Below are positions 37,523 to 47,577 of a DNA stretch of 64,000 bases, piece by piece (within the stretch, counting starts at the first letter, position 1; the number at the start of each line of letters is the position of its first letter). The translations under genes were made by a program, and so were the position numbers. The DNA comes from an uncultured Candidatus Melainabacteria bacterium. Lineage in GTDB: Bacteria > Cyanobacteriota > Vampirovibrionia > Gastranaerophilales > Gastranaerophilaceae. The notes under the pieces are model-generated. The model saw only the letters and a program-made list of their open reading frames with translations, searched no databases and was not told the origin of the DNA. Location: assembly GCA_950096985.1 (NCBI GenBank), contig CATNBA010000007.1, forward strand, positions 1 to 64,000, read 5' to 3'.

Positions 37523-39292
37523 TTAATCTATCAATTTCCCATCAAACAAGTCGATTACCATCTTTACATTATCTGAATAAATAGCAGTTTCGACCTTTTT
37601 AACTTCTTGTTTTTCTTCTTTAACTTCTTTTATAATCTCTTGAATTTCTTCCGATTCATTTTCAGAAATTTGTTTTTGTTGTTGTTCTTGTGCCGGTTTT
37701 ACAGGTACCACCGTTACTTGCCTGACAGTATCATCACCTGCTTGCGGCAATCTTATAACAACATTTGAACTTGATTGACCGAAAAGATTATCTACAGCTT
37801 GTATAATAGATTGTTTTTTAGCACCGCTTTGAACTTGATTTAGAAAAATCTCATTTTTCATAGTCAAGATAGTTTCATCAGCAGAAATTTTTACAGGAGC
37901 TCCCCATTGTTTTAATAGTGCACGTGTAGGAGCACTTTGTACATTCTCCAATAATTGTCCCCATAAAGCCAGAACATCAGCCCCCTCAACAGGTTTTGAT
38001 TTTGGCATTGGTAAGAACTCTTCCTGTTGAGGCTGTTCGACTTTCTGCTGTTCTGCCTGAACCGGCTTTGACGCAGGTTTTATTATTTCAGGTTTTGTAA
38101 CAGGCGCAGGTGCAGTTTTGTAAGCAGCTACCTTAATCGTTTCAACTCCCGAACCTTCAAGACGGGCAATTCTATTTTGCAGTTCAACAAGTTTCGTATT
38201 TTCTGTCAAATTCGCAAAGTCAATTATTGCGACTTCTAACCATAAACGAGGATTGTTAGTCAATTTCAATTCTTTAATATATTCTGAGCATTTCTCAATC
38301 AAAAATACAATTTGATGTGTTTCCAGATGTTCAGCTTGCTTAGATAATGCATTTATTTGAATATCATTAGCTTGAGTAATTTCAAGTGCAATATCTTTTG
38401 TACAATTTTTTGCTATTAAAAGATTTTTCAAATAATCCATAAAGTTAGTCAAAATCTGAACAGGTTCATTACCGGAATTATAAATATTTTCCAAATCCCG
38501 TAAAGCTTCCTGCGGCTTTGAGCTAACAATTTTATCTGCAAGATTATTCAAAGTATCAAATGATAGTCTGCCAAGAAGATTATTGATATCATCAGTTGAA
38601 ATTTCGCCGTCTAATACACTCAATTGATCCAAAAGTGCAATACTGTCACGCATTCCGCCTGCTGAGTTTTTGGCAATTGTAGAAAGTGCATCATCTGTTA
38701 TATTAATCTTTTCACAATCAGAAATATATCTTAAATGTTTTATAATATCGTCTGTTGTAATCCTTTTAAAATCAAATCTTTGGCAGCGACTCTTGATTGT
38801 ATCAAGAACTTTATGAACTTCTGTTGTTGCAAGAATAAAGATTACATTTTTCGGTGGTTCTTCAAGCGTTTTTAAAAGCGCGTTGAAAGCAGTAGTAGAC
38901 AGCATATGAACCTCGTCTATAATATAGATTTTGTATCTGCTGTTAACCGGAGCATACATAACCTTTTCCAGAATATTTTGAGCATCTTCAACTTTTCTGT
39001 TGCTTGCCGCATCTATCTCGATAACATCCATAGGAGTTGAATTTGTAATATCAACACAATTTTCACAAGTTCCGCAAGGACTTATAGTCGGTCCTTCCTT
39101 ACAATTTAAAGATTTAGCAAAAATCCTTGCGGTAGATGTTTTACCGGTACCGCGCGGACCTGTAAACAAATATGCGTGCGAAATTTTATCTAATTCAATT
39201 GCATTTTTTAATGCTTTTTTAATATGTTCCTGTCCTACTACTTCTTCAAGTTTTTGAGGGCGATATTTTCTGTACAAAGGTATATAATTCAT
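37523..39292 (-). CDS. dnaX: DNA polymerase III subunit gamma/tau
   Basis: Clamp-loader ATPase. 589 aa. P-loop FTGPRGTGKTSTARIF near residue 45, zinc-binding cysteines (C69 and the cluster CGTCENC), DEVHMLS, TLEEPP, and sensor SRCQRFDF. Domain III and a Pro/Gln/Glu-rich linker (residues about 380-450, 510-560) lead to a short tau-like C-terminus. No Shine-Dalgarno; TATAAT ends 6 nt before the ATG. Confidence 0.95.
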   Translation of the reverse strand: MNYIPLYRKYRPQKLEEVVGQEHIKKALKNAIELDKISHAYLFTGPRGTGKTSTARIFAKSLNCKEGPTISPCGTCENCVDITNSTPMDVIEIDAASNRKVEDAQNILEKVMYAPVNSRYKIYIIDEVHMLSTTAFNALLKTLEEPPKNVIFILATTEVHKVLDTIKSRCQRFDFKRITTDDIIKHLRYISDCEKINITDDALSTIAKNSAGGMRDSIALLDQLSVLDGEISTDDINNLLGRLSFDTLNNLADKIVSSKPQEALRDLENIYNSGNEPVQILTNFMDYLKNLLIAKNCTKDIALEITQANDIQINALSKQAEHLETHQIVFLIEKCSEYIKELKLTNNPRLWLEVAIIDFANLTENTKLVELQNRIARLEGSGVETIKVAAYKTAPAPVTKPEIIKPASKPVQAEQQKVEQPQQEEFLPMPKSKPVEGADVLALWGQLLENVQSAPTRALLKQWGAPVKISADETILTMKNEIFLNQVQSGAKKQSIIQAVDNLFGQSSSNVVIRLPQAGDDTVRQVTVVPVKPAQEQQQKQISENESEEIQEIIKEVKEEKQEVKKVETAIYSDNVKMVIDLFDGKLID

Positions 39293-39298
39293 AAAAAT

Positions 39299-39304
39299 AT
39301 TATA
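39299..39304 (-). promoter_or_regulatory. -10 element of dnaX, 6 nt before the ATG (leaderless architecture)
   Basis: On the minus strand TATAAT is followed by attttt and ATG. No Shine-Dalgarno is present. Confidence 0.55.
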
Positions 39305-39389
39305 ACAGAAAAATTAATTTTATATTAATTATGTATTCTCTAAGTTTTTTTTGCGTTAAAATGTAATAAATAATAAGGAGAAGAAATTC

Positions 39390-40214
39390 ATGTGGGATTA
39401 TTCAGATAAAGTTATAGACCATTACAGAAACCCCAGAAATGTGGGTAAAATTGATAATGCAGATGCAGTCGGGCTAGCAGGTTCACTAGCCTGCGGCGAC
39501 CAGTTAAAAATATATTTAAAGATTGAAAATAATATTGTAACAGATGCTAAATTTCAAACTTTCGGATGCGGATCTGCCGTTGCAAGTTCAAGTATTTTAA
39601 CAGAAATGATTATCGGCAAAACCGTTGATGAGGTTAAAAAAATTACCAATCAAGACATAGCAGACCAACTTGACGGTCTGCCGCCTGAAAAAATGCACTG
39701 TTCAGTTATGGGCTACGAAGCTCTTGAGGATGCTCTCAAAAACTGGGATAATTATCAGGATTTGGATGAAATAAGAAATGAAGCACCCGAAAAAATTGTT
39801 TGTACCTGTTTTGGCATAACAGAAAACCAAATTTGGGATGCTATAAAATCAAACGGATACAAAACTGTTGAAGAAATTACAGAACATACTCAAGCTGGCG
39901 GAGCTTGTGGCAGATGCAAGTCTTTAATTAAGGATATTATTGATACATATTATAAGAAAGAAACAGAAGAAAGCTCACTTTCTCCTGCACAAAAAATCTT
40001 AAAAATTAACAATATTATTGAAAATCAAATTTCGCTTGAATTAAAAAAAGACGGTGGAGATATTACACTTGTTGATATTCAAGATAACAAAGTTATGGTG
40101 AAACTTCGCGGAAAATGTTCCGGATGTAAAAATTCACATCTTACATTAAAAGCTTTTGTTGAAAGAACTTTGAAAGATGCAGTAGATCCTAACATTGAAG
40201 TTATAGAGGTATAA
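39390..40214 (+). CDS. nifU: NifU iron-sulfur cluster scaffold (three-domain)
   Basis: 274 aa, full NifU layout. Residues 1-125 are IscU-like with scaffold cysteines in LACGDQLK, FGCGSAV and MHCSVMG; residues about 135-185 are the [2Fe-2S] BFD-like domain (CTCFG ... GGACGRCKS); residues about 195-274 are the Nfu domain (CSGCKNSH). It receives sulfur from NifS, encoded 1 nt downstream. In nitrogen fixers this pair serves nitrogenase; here, with no nif genes in view, a general cluster-assembly role is more likely. Ribosome binding site aaggag; TAAAAT at 39357-39362. Confidence 0.96.
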   Translation: MWDYSDKVIDHYRNPRNVGKIDNADAVGLAGSLACGDQLKIYLKIENNIVTDAKFQTFGCGSAVASSSILTEMIIGKTVDEVKKITNQDIADQLDGLPPEKMHCSVMGYEALEDALKNWDNYQDLDEIRNEAPEKIVCTCFGITENQIWDAIKSNGYKTVEEITEHTQAGGACGRCKSLIKDIIDTYYKKETEESSLSPAQKILKINNIIENQISLELKKDGGDITLVDIQDNKVMVKLRGKCSGCKNSHLTLKAFVERTLKDAVDPNIEVIEV

Positions 40215-40215
40215 A

Positions 40216-41409
40216 ATGAGCTTAATTTACTTAGATAATAATGCAACAACAAAAGTTGACCCGAAGGTACTTGATGCTATGATGCCATATTTTCAAGAAG
40301 AATATGCAAATCCGTCAAGTATTTATGACTTTGCAAAAGTTTCAAACAGAGCCGTGAAAGAAGCGCGCGGTGTTATGAAAGATTTCTTTAATGCCGAAAA
40401 CGAAAAAGAAATCATTTATACATCCTGTGGTTCTGAAAGTGCAAATATGGCTGTACGCGGCGTTTTAAACATGAATAAAAATAAACGTCACGTTATAACA
40501 ACAAAAGTAGAACATCCTTGTGTATTAAACCTTTATCAGGCACTTGAAAAAGAAGGTTATAAAGTTGACTATATCGGCGTAAATTCTAACGGTGAACTTG
40601 ATTTGGAAGAACTTTATGAAAAAATCAACAGTGATACTGCAATTGTTTCAATAATGTATGCAAACAACGAAACCGGTGTAATTTTTCCTATTGAAAAAAT
40701 TTCGGAAATTATAAAATCTAAAAATAAAGAAACAAAATTCTTTGTTGATGCCGTTCAAGTTTCAGGAAAAATTCCTATTGATGTTCAATCACTCGGCGTT
40801 GATTTGATGGGGATTTCAGGACATAAATTCCACGCACCTAAAGGTATCGGAGCACTTTACATAAATTCAAAAACCATCATTAAACCGTTAATTATCGGTG
40901 GTCACCAGGAGCGCGGCAAACGAGCAGGAACAGAAAATGTACCTTACATAGTCGGAATGGCAAAAGCAGCAGAACTTGCAGTTGATCATTTAAAATATGA
41001 GGCAACCGAAGTTAAAAGATTACGCGACAAACTTGAAACAAATCTGCTTAAAAATGTTTTTAATGCAAGGCTTAATACAGGTATTGTAAACAGAGTTCCA
41101 AACACAACCAATATTGGGTTCGAATATATTGAAGGCGAATTAATTCTGCTTCATTTGAGTGATTTAGGTATTTGTGCAAGTTCAGGCAGCGCATGCACAT
41201 CAGGTTCACTGGAACCGTCACACGTTTTGCGGGCAATGAACGTACCGTTTACGTCAATTCACGGCAGTATTCGTTTTTCACTTAGCAAATATACAACAGA
41301 AAAAGAAATTGATTACGTTTGCGAAAAAATGCCCGGTATAATTGAAAAATTAACCAATCTTTCACCATTTCAGGATGAATTAGAGGCTTTAAGAAGATTA
41401 AAGCACTAA
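40216..41409 (+). CDS. nifS: Cysteine desulfurase NifS
   Basis: PLP enzyme that takes sulfur from cysteine for cluster assembly. 397 aa. The start YLDNNATT, PLP lysine in SGHKFHAPKG (around residue 203), and the catalytic cysteine in SSGSACTSGS (around residue 329) are intact. It directly follows nifU (ribosome binding site gaggt inside the nifU end) and is followed by a terminator. Confidence 0.96.
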   Translation: MSLIYLDNNATTKVDPKVLDAMMPYFQEEYANPSSIYDFAKVSNRAVKEARGVMKDFFNAENEKEIIYTSCGSESANMAVRGVLNMNKNKRHVITTKVEHPCVLNLYQALEKEGYKVDYIGVNSNGELDLEELYEKINSDTAIVSIMYANNETGVIFPIEKISEIIKSKNKETKFFVDAVQVSGKIPIDVQSLGVDLMGISGHKFHAPKGIGALYINSKTIIKPLIIGGHQERGKRAGTENVPYIVGMAKAAELAVDHLKYEATEVKRLRDKLETNLLKNVFNARLNTGIVNRVPNTTNIGFEYIEGELILLHLSDLGICASSGSACTSGSLEPSHVLRAMNVPFTSIHGSIRFSLSKYTTEKEIDYVCEKMPGIIEKLTNLSPFQDELEALRRLKH

Positions 41410-41428
41410 TACTTTTTTCTTATATAAT

Positions 41429-41470
41429 AAATCCTCGTAGTGCTAAAGTATTACGAGGATTTATTTATTT
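41429..41470 (+). terminator. Terminator after nifS
   Basis: An 11-bp perfect stem (aaatcctcgta / tacgaggattt) with a 12-nt loop and a T-rich tail. Confidence 0.8.
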
Positions 41471-41535
41471 TTGATTTTTATTAAATAACATGCGTGTAGA
41501 ATGTTTTAACATCTAAAAAATTATATTCTTTTAGT

Positions 41536-42459
41536 ATGAAAAAATTTATTTTTATACTAGGAATAATATTAAGCATTAATTGCGCATTGGCAGCATCGCC
41601 AATACTTGATAATATTGAAAATTCATTGTATGGCTTTACATACACTACATCAAGTGATAGTGAAAGACTTGCACGTATCGAACAAAGCGTTTACGGACAT
41701 GAAAAAAACGGTTCTGTAACAGAACGTTTAAATGCATTAAAAAGCGACATGGCAGCTGACTTAATCGGTCAGGAAATAGCTCCGAAAGAAGATACGTTTG
41801 CAGAAGAACAAGATAGTTATAAAGAAGAAAAACTTGCTCAGGAAAAACTGCCTCCTGCAGGTGCTAATGTTGACTATCCGTCAATTAATGAACTTGAAAA
41901 ACAGATATTTAAAAAAGAATTTAAAGATAAAGATTTAAACAGCAGACTTGCCAGCCTTGAAAAACAATCGTTAGGTCAAACATTTGATAATGATCCGTTT
42001 GCAACAAGAGTAGATCGTTTGCAGGCAAAAATAAAACCTAAATCATTTATGGATAACAATATTGCACAATCTTCAAACGATTATTTTGATGATGATGTAA
42101 TTCCACTTGAAAAAAACTATAAACTTGATGAATACAGAGCTTCTGACTTTGATTATGAAAGCTACAATGCCAAAAATACTCCGCCTTCAAAAGTTAATCT
42201 TGCATCTGTTGAGAAATCAATATTCAAACGAACATTTAGTAATGAAAGCAATGAAAACAGACTTTCACGTCTTGAATCAACGATGTTTGGCACAACATTT
42301 GCCTCTGATACGGAGCAGGCTAGAATAAATCGCGTATCAAGTGCTTATAAAGCTCAAAAAACCGCAAGCAAATATGATTCAAATAAATTCTCGCAAAATA
42401 TGGCAACAGCAATGCAAATAGGAACAATGATACTTATGATACTTGCCTGTGTACTATAA
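41536..42459 (+). CDS. Secreted protein with three LE...RLxxLE...G repeats
   Basis: 307 aa, family not recognised. Signal peptide 1-20 (cleavage near ALAA). Three repeats of about 48 residues lie at 23-70, 116-165 and 221-270; each runs E-K/N-x-I/L-F/Y, R-L-x-x-I/L-E, G-x-x-F and R-L/V/I-x-x-L. Acidic linkers separate them. A hydrophobic C-terminal helix (289-307, MQIGTMILMILACVL) probably anchors the protein in the membrane. No clear Shine-Dalgarno is present. Function unknown; the repeats look like a binding module. Confidence 0.8.
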   Translation: MKKFIFILGIILSINCALAASPILDNIENSLYGFTYTTSSDSERLARIEQSVYGHEKNGSVTERLNALKSDMAADLIGQEIAPKEDTFAEEQDSYKEEKLAQEKLPPAGANVDYPSINELEKQIFKKEFKDKDLNSRLASLEKQSLGQTFDNDPFATRVDRLQAKIKPKSFMDNNIAQSSNDYFDDDVIPLEKNYKLDEYRASDFDYESYNAKNTPPSKVNLASVEKSIFKRTFSNESNENRLSRLESTMFGTTFASDTEQARINRVSSAYKAQKTASKYDSNKFSQNMATAMQIGTMILMILACVL

Positions 42460-42462
42460 TCG

Positions 42463-44748
42463 TCAATCAATATCTACAGGTTCACGCTGAATTTTTTCAA
42501 TTGCCTCACGTGCTGTGAATACTAATGCCTCTGGCACATTTGCAATAGTAGTAAATTGACGTAAAACATCAACAACACGTTTAAATGAGCGAACGATATC
42601 ACCTTCACCCATATCAACCTGTTCTACAATTGTTTCCCAATCTGCCCCTTCTACCCAGAGCTCAATTAATGAACTAAAGTAAGGATTAATATACATAGGT
42701 GCATCAACCGAATATCGATTTTGTATTTTTTCAACTTTACGTCTGACATTCCTGATAAGATTCAAAGTTTTTCTAACGGGTTCTGAAATCGGAAGATACG
42801 GAATATCAATTCTCAAGTCTTCAGTAGTAATAGCACAAACAACCGCAGCTAATTGTGCAGGTGTAAGATTTTCAAGAACATTTGAAAATATAATTTCTGC
42901 AATAAATAATTCATTTTCAGAACGAACTTGTGCAGTTGTAACACCCTGCTCAGTCGGATAATCATCTTTCAAATAACCCATATCAATCAGTACACTTCTG
43001 TGGGCAAGAAATTTATTCCAAAAAATATCGCGCTGCTTTTCGATTTCTTTTTCAAGCTTTCTGTAACGCTGCGAAAAACGTTCCAAAACTTCAATATTTT
43101 TAGAATGTTTTTTATAAAGTTTACAATTATCACATGGAAAATTATGCATCTTTTCAAGCATAGCCTTTGTTTGCGCGCCGAATTCTCTAACCTCCGCCGA
43201 TAACGGACGATTTTTAGAACGTTCCTGCTTGCATACTTTTTTATATGTTTGGCGGTTTTGAACATATATATGACGAAGTTTATCATACTCGTACATCTCT
43301 TTATCAGTTAAACGTGCAGGACAGACAAATTCACGTGATTTAATTTCACCTTCAATTTGTTTTTGAGCATTAATTAAAGGCTGCATTCTTGACCCTGAAG
43401 AAAAATATCCAAAACTTTTTAAAATGAGTTCTTTAGCTTCATCAAGACTAAACCGCTGCAAAAGGTTTAATACCATTGAATAAGATGGGGAAAAACGGCT
43501 TTCAAGCGGATTTGCATCACTCAGAACAAGTTCTGCAACTTCTTCAGGTGTCTGGAATTGAGTTCCGACAACCGTAACATAACCGATTTCATCCATTCCG
43601 CGTCGTCCCGCGCGACCCGACATCTGCAAAAACTCACTTGCAGTAAGCATTCTGTGACCGCAGTCTGTTCTTTTACTTGTTGAACTTATTACAGTAGACC
43701 GTGCAGGCATATTAATACCCGCGGCAAGTGTTTCTGTTGCAAATACGACTTTAATTAATCCTTTCTGAAATAATTTTTCAACAAGGCTTTTCCAAGCCGG
43801 CAACAGCCCAGCATGATGAGATGCTACACCGCAAAGGAGATGTTCAATGTGCTTGTTGTTATACAGATGTGGATTTTCTGCAATGTACTCATCAATAAAC
43901 TGTTGTATCTGTGCTCTTTCACCGCGGGTAACCAAATCCAAAGATGCACAATTTTCCATCTGCTCATCACATTTCTTACGTGAAAATGTGAAATAAATAG
44001 CAGGCAGCATATCATTTTGCTCTAAATTACGAATAATTTCTTTTACATATGATTTTTTATTTTGCAATTTTTTACCGAATACGCGTTTTTCAGGTCTTAT
44101 TTTCTTATTAAGCTGTCCGCTTGGAGTTAAAAGCGGTAAAAGCTTTGTCGGCTGCGAGCTGTCAAAATAAAAAAATCGCAAAGGAACAGGTCTGAAATCA
44201 GTATCAACAAGTTCAGTCTTAGAATGCACTGTATTAATCCAATCCGTCAATTCATCAGCATTTGCAACGGTTGCAGAAAGTGCAATAATCTGCACATTAG
44301 TCGGACAATAAATAATACTTTCTTCCCAAACTGTACCGCGTTGTTCATCATTCATGTAGTGAACTTCATCGAGAACAACATATTTAACGTCTTTCATGTT
44401 ATCTGTTACAGAGCCGAAATTAGTACCGTAAAGCATATTTCTAAATACTTCTGTTGTCATTACAACAATCTGCCCATTACGGTTTAAAGACGTGTCACCA
44501 GTTAAAAGTCCGACTTTATCGTAACCGTATTTTTCACCAAAATCATAATATTTCTGGTTTGAAAGAGCTTTCAAAGGTGTTGTATAAAATATTCTTTTAC
44601 CTTCTTTAAGTGCTCTGTGAACGGCATGCTGTGCGATAACAGTCTTACCCGCACCAGTCGGAGCACACACAACAACACTTTTTCCTTCATTTATAAAATT
44701 ACAAGCATCTTTTTGAAATTCATCCAGCTCAAAAGGGAATTCGTACAT
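42463..44748 (-). CDS. Ski2/Mtr4-like DEAD/DEAH-box helicase
   Basis: About 761 aa. Motif I APTGAGKTVIA, motif Ia TPLKALSNQKY, motif II DEVHYMND, motif III SATVANADE and motif VI QMSGRAGRRGMDE define the Ski2-like superfamily 2 group. A Cys cluster (CDNCKLYKKH) lies in an insert, and the C-terminal part has the DSHCT-like helical region (VEGADWETIVEQVDMGEGDIVR). Cyanobacteria and plastids carry related RNA helicases. The track starts 21 codons earlier; the ATG at 44748 has gaggag 6 nt before it. Confidence 0.92.
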   Translation of the reverse strand: MYEFPFELDEFQKDACNFINEGKSVVVCAPTGAGKTVIAQHAVHRALKEGKRIFYTTPLKALSNQKYYDFGEKYGYDKVGLLTGDTSLNRNGQIVVMTTEVFRNMLYGTNFGSVTDNMKDVKYVVLDEVHYMNDEQRGTVWEESIIYCPTNVQIIALSATVANADELTDWINTVHSKTELVDTDFRPVPLRFFYFDSSQPTKLLPLLTPSGQLNKKIRPEKRVFGKKLQNKKSYVKEIIRNLEQNDMLPAIYFTFSRKKCDEQMENCASLDLVTRGERAQIQQFIDEYIAENPHLYNNKHIEHLLCGVASHHAGLLPAWKSLVEKLFQKGLIKVVFATETLAAGINMPARSTVISSTSKRTDCGHRMLTASEFLQMSGRAGRRGMDEIGYVTVVGTQFQTPEEVAELVLSDANPLESRFSPSYSMVLNLLQRFSLDEAKELILKSFGYFSSGSRMQPLINAQKQIEGEIKSREFVCPARLTDKEMYEYDKLRHIYVQNRQTYKKVCKQERSKNRPLSAEVREFGAQTKAMLEKMHNFPCDNCKLYKKHSKNIEVLERFSQRYRKLEKEIEKQRDIFWNKFLAHRSVLIDMGYLKDDYPTEQGVTTAQVRSENELFIAEIIFSNVLENLTPAQLAAVVCAITTEDLRIDIPYLPISEPVRKTLNLIRNVRRKVEKIQNRYSVDAPMYINPYFSSLIELWVEGADWETIVEQVDMGEGDIVRSFKRVVDVLRQFTTIANVPEALVFTAREAIEKIQREPVDID

Positions 44749-44838
44749 TAATTTCTCCTCATATATATACATTATGCCCGAAATATTAATATTAGTAAAC
44801 ATGTTAAGCAAAAGTATATGCTATTTTTGTAAATAGCA

Positions 44839-44864
44839 AAAAAGCTCCCTTTCGGGAGCTTTTT
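44839..44864 (-). terminator. Terminator of serS
   Basis: Perfect 11-bp stem (aaaaagctccc / gggagcttttt) with a tttc loop just after the serS stop; nearly identical to the hairpin after oadB. Confidence 0.85.
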
Positions 44865-44869
44865 ATAAA

Positions 44870-46135
44870 CTATATTTTGTCAAATCCGGTATATTTTCTG
44901 AGAACTTCAGGAATAATAATTGAACCGTCTTCTTGCTGATAATTTTCGACAATAGCAGCAAAAGTTCTTCCGACAGCCAATCCTGAGCCGTTAATTGTAT
45001 GAACAAATTCTGTTTTACCTGTTTCTTTATTACGGTATCTGATATTTGCACGTCTTGCCTGATAATCACCGAAGTTTGAACAGCTTGAAATTTCTTTGTA
45101 AGCATTATATGAAGGCATCCAAACTTCCAAATCCCAGCATTTATTTGCAGAGAAGCCAATATCACCTGTAGATAAAGCCTCACGGCGGTATGGAAGTTCA
45201 AGTAATTGAAGCATTTTTTCAGCATCTTCCGTTAATTTTTCATGTTCATCTTTACTTGTTTGAGGTGTACAAAGTTTTACAAGCTCAACTTTATTAAATT
45301 GATGAACTCTAATAAGCCCTCTGGTATCACGACCTGCAGAACCTGATTCTCGTCTAAAACATGGAGTATAAGCTGTCATATATTTTGGCAAATCGTCTTC
45401 TGAAAGAATTTCGCCTGAATAAATATTTGTAACAGGAACTTCTGCTGTCGGAATTAAGTACAAATCTTCATCAACACATTTATACATATCTTCTTTAAAT
45501 TTTGGAAGTTGTCCTGTACCTGTCATTGTATTTGCATTTGCCATAAATGGCGGCAAAATTTCTTCATACCCTTGTTCCTGTGTATGGTAATCCAAGAAGA
45601 AATTTATAATAGCTCGTTCAAGTCTTGCACCTTTACCGCGATATAATGTAAATCTACTTTGAGAAATTTTCACACCACGTTCAAAGTCAACAAGATTTTT
45701 TTCTTCACATAAATCCCAGTGAGCTTTAAATTCAAAGTCAAATTTACGCGGCTCGCCCCATTTGTAAACTTCCACATTATCATCCTCAGAAAGTCCAATA
45801 GGAGTTGTTTCGTCAGGAATATTCGGTGTATGTAAAAGGATATCTCTTTGTTTATTATCTAATTCAGTCTGTTTGTCTTCCAAAGCCTTGATATCATCGC
45901 CGAGTTTACGGACTTCTTCTTGAATTACATCAGTATTTTCACCGTTTTTTTTCATCATACCGATTTTTTGCGAATCATTTTTTCTTTTAGCACGCAGCTC
46001 ATCAGCTTGTGCCTGAATTTTTCTTCTTTCTGCATCTATTTCAAGAACTTCATTTATTGAAAGTTCAGGATTTCTTCTTTGTAAAAGTTCGTTAACCTTA
46101 TCAGGATTTTCTCTAATTAGTTTAATATCAAGCAT
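44870..46135 (-). CDS. serS: Seryl-tRNA synthetase
   Basis: Class II aminoacyl-tRNA synthetase. 421 aa. The N-terminal antiparallel coiled coil that binds the long variable arm spans residues about 25-105; motif 2 is [21 protein letters not shown] and motif 3 lies in [14 protein letters not shown] near the C-terminus. The TAEVPVTN serine-binding segment is present. It is alone between two genes on opposite strands, with its own terminator. Confidence 0.97.
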   Translation of the reverse strand: MLDIKLIRENPDKVNELLQRRNPELSINEVLEIDAERRKIQAQADELRAKRKNDSQKIGMMKKNGENTDVIQEEVRKLGDDIKALEDKQTELDNKQRDILLHTPNIPDETTPIGLSEDDNVEVYKWGEPRKFDFEFKAHWDLCEEKNLVDFERGVKISQSRFTLYRGKGARLERAIINFFLDYHTQEQGYEEILPPFMANANTMTGTGQLPKFKEDMYKCVDEDLYLIPTAEVPVTNIYSGEILSEDDLPKYMTAYTPCFRRESGSAGRDTRGLIRVHQFNKVELVKLCTPQTSKDEHEKLTEDAEKMLQLLELPYRREALSTGDIGFSANKCWDLEVWMPSYNAYKEISSCSNFGDYQARRANIRYRNKETGKTEFVHTINGSGLAVGRTFAAIVENYQQEDGSIIIPEVLRKYTGFDKI

Positions 46136-46243
46136 CTTTTATCCTCCATGCAACGCAATTATAATTTAAATAAAAGCTATAATCAAGAAAAATTTATCAG
46201 TGTTAAGATTGTAAAGATTTGTAGCTTTATTTGACAAAGGGTG

Positions 46244-46249
46244 TATAAT
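46244..46249 (+). promoter_or_regulatory. -10 element 6 nt before the ATG of the 110-aa gene (leaderless architecture)
   Basis: TATAAT, gaaatt, ATG. A TTGACA occurs at 46231-46236, but only 7 nt upstream, so it is not the -35. Confidence 0.5.
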
Positions 46250-46255
46250 GAAATT

Positions 46256-46588
46256 ATGGGGTATGTTTTTAGAAAATTAGCACAGAAATTAGTTCAAGAA
46301 CGTGAAAGACAGACATCTGTCGCAACAAATCCGCTTGCAGTTGATTTTGACGACAGAAAAAAACTTTTCTTAAACAAAATGACACACTCTGCACTTGATA
46401 TGTACGAACGTAAATGTGATGTAAATAATTTTTCAAAGCTTGTTCTTTCAGATCCTGAAAACACATCTCACGATAGAATTATGAACGAATTATTTGCAAG
46501 CGGAGTAAAAGACCCGTTTGAGACAAAAAATTTAACTAAACTTTCCGAAAACAAAAGTTTTTTACATGATTTAGGTATATTGGATTAG
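46256..46588 (+). CDS. Hypothetical protein, 110 aa
   Basis: A small polar, mostly helical protein, family unknown (MGYVFRKLAQKLVQERE start; no membrane segment). The track starts at a GTG at 46241 that lies inside the promoter; I use the ATG at 46256, which sits 6 nt after TATAAT, so the mRNA is probably leaderless. Its last 4 nt overlap the 3' end of the convergent IDH-family gene. Confidence 0.65.
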   Translation: MGYVFRKLAQKLVQERERQTSVATNPLAVDFDDRKKLFLNKMTHSALDMYERKCDVNNFSKLVLSDPENTSHDRIMNELFASGVKDPFETKNLTKLSENKSFLHDLGILD

Positions 46589-47577
46589 AGATTTTTAATT
46601 ATAGCATCAGCAAATTGTGTAGTTGATGCCATTCCGCCCAAATCACATGTACATATACCGCTTTTTAAAGTTTTAAATAAAGCTGCTTCAATTCTTTCTG
46701 CATAAATATTTTCACCAATATAACGAAGCATTTCAATTGCAGATAACAAAAGAGCTGTGGGATTTGCTTTATTTTGCCCTTTAATATCAGGAGCAGAACC
46801 GTGTACCGGTTCAAAAACCGCACAATCCAAACCTATATTTGCACCCTGAGCGACACCCAGCCCGCCTATAAGACCAGCACACAAATCTGAAACAATATCA
46901 CCATAAAGGTTTGGTAACACTAAAACATCAAACTGTCTCGGATTTTGAACTAATTGCATACATAAATTATCAACAAGAATTTCACGAGTATTTATTTGCG
47001 TATAATTTTGCGCAACTTTTCTAAAACATTCCAAAAATAAACCGTCTGAAAGTTTCATTATATTGGCTTTTGTAACACAGCAAACCTCTTTACGATTATT
47101 TTTAAGCGCATACTCAAACGCAAATTGAGCTATACGCTCAGATGCATTACGTGTAATTATTTTGATACTTTCTGCTGTATTTTCATCAACCTGCCTTTCG
47201 ATACCGGCATATAAATCTTCTGTATTTTCTCGAACAACAACAATATCAACATTATCAAATTTTGTTTTTATATTGGGTAAATTTTTACAAGGACGCAAAT
47301 TGGCATATAAATCCAAATCTTTTCGCAATTGTACATTTACAGAACGAAAACCTTTTCCTATTGGGGTTGTAACAGGTGCTTTCAACGCAATTTTATTTTT
47401 TTTAATTGAATTCAAAACACGTTCCGGCAATGGCACACCTTCTGCCTCTATAACATCAGCCCCTGCGGTTTGAAGATCCCAATCTATTTTTAACCCTGCA
47501 GCTTCAATAATTTTCACAACTGCATCAGAAATTTCAGGTCCTATACCATCTCCGTTAATTAACGTTATTGTTCGCAT
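46585..47577 (-). CDS. NAD(P)-dependent isocitrate/isopropylmalate dehydrogenase family enzyme
   Basis: 330 aa beta-decarboxylating dehydrogenase. GDGIGPEIS is at the start, the substrate loop [21 protein letters not shown] near residue 80 has the serine and arginines seen in isocitrate dehydrogenases, [12 protein letters not shown] near 110, and [16 protein letters not shown] near 222. The pattern favours an NAD-type isocitrate dehydrogenase over 3-isopropylmalate dehydrogenase. With the LeuC-like gene at 188 it could supply 2-oxoglutarate, but they are 46 kb apart. Confidence 0.88.
   Translation of the reverse strand: MRTITLINGDGIGPEISDAVVKIIEAAGLKIDWDLQTAGADVIEAEGVPLPERVLNSIKKNKIALKAPVTTPIGKGFRSVNVQLRKDLDLYANLRPCKNLPNIKTKFDNVDIVVVRENTEDLYAGIERQVDENTAESIKIITRNASERIAQFAFEYALKNNRKEVCCVTKANIMKLSDGLFLECFRKVAQNYTQINTREILVDNLCMQLVQNPRQFDVLVLPNLYGDIVSDLCAGLIGGLGVAQGANIGLDCAVFEPVHGSAPDIKGQNKANPTALLLSAIEMLRYIGENIYAERIEAALFKTLKSGICTCDLGGMASTTQFADAIIKNL

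Noticed and set aside
41110-41130. Sequence resembling a tRNA T-arm (gggttcgaa)
   Set aside because: It lies in the nifS coding sequence with no acceptor or anticodon stem around it.
46231-46249. TTGACA as -35 for the TATAAT at 46244
   Set aside because: The spacer is only 7 nt; a real -35 would be about 17 nt upstream.
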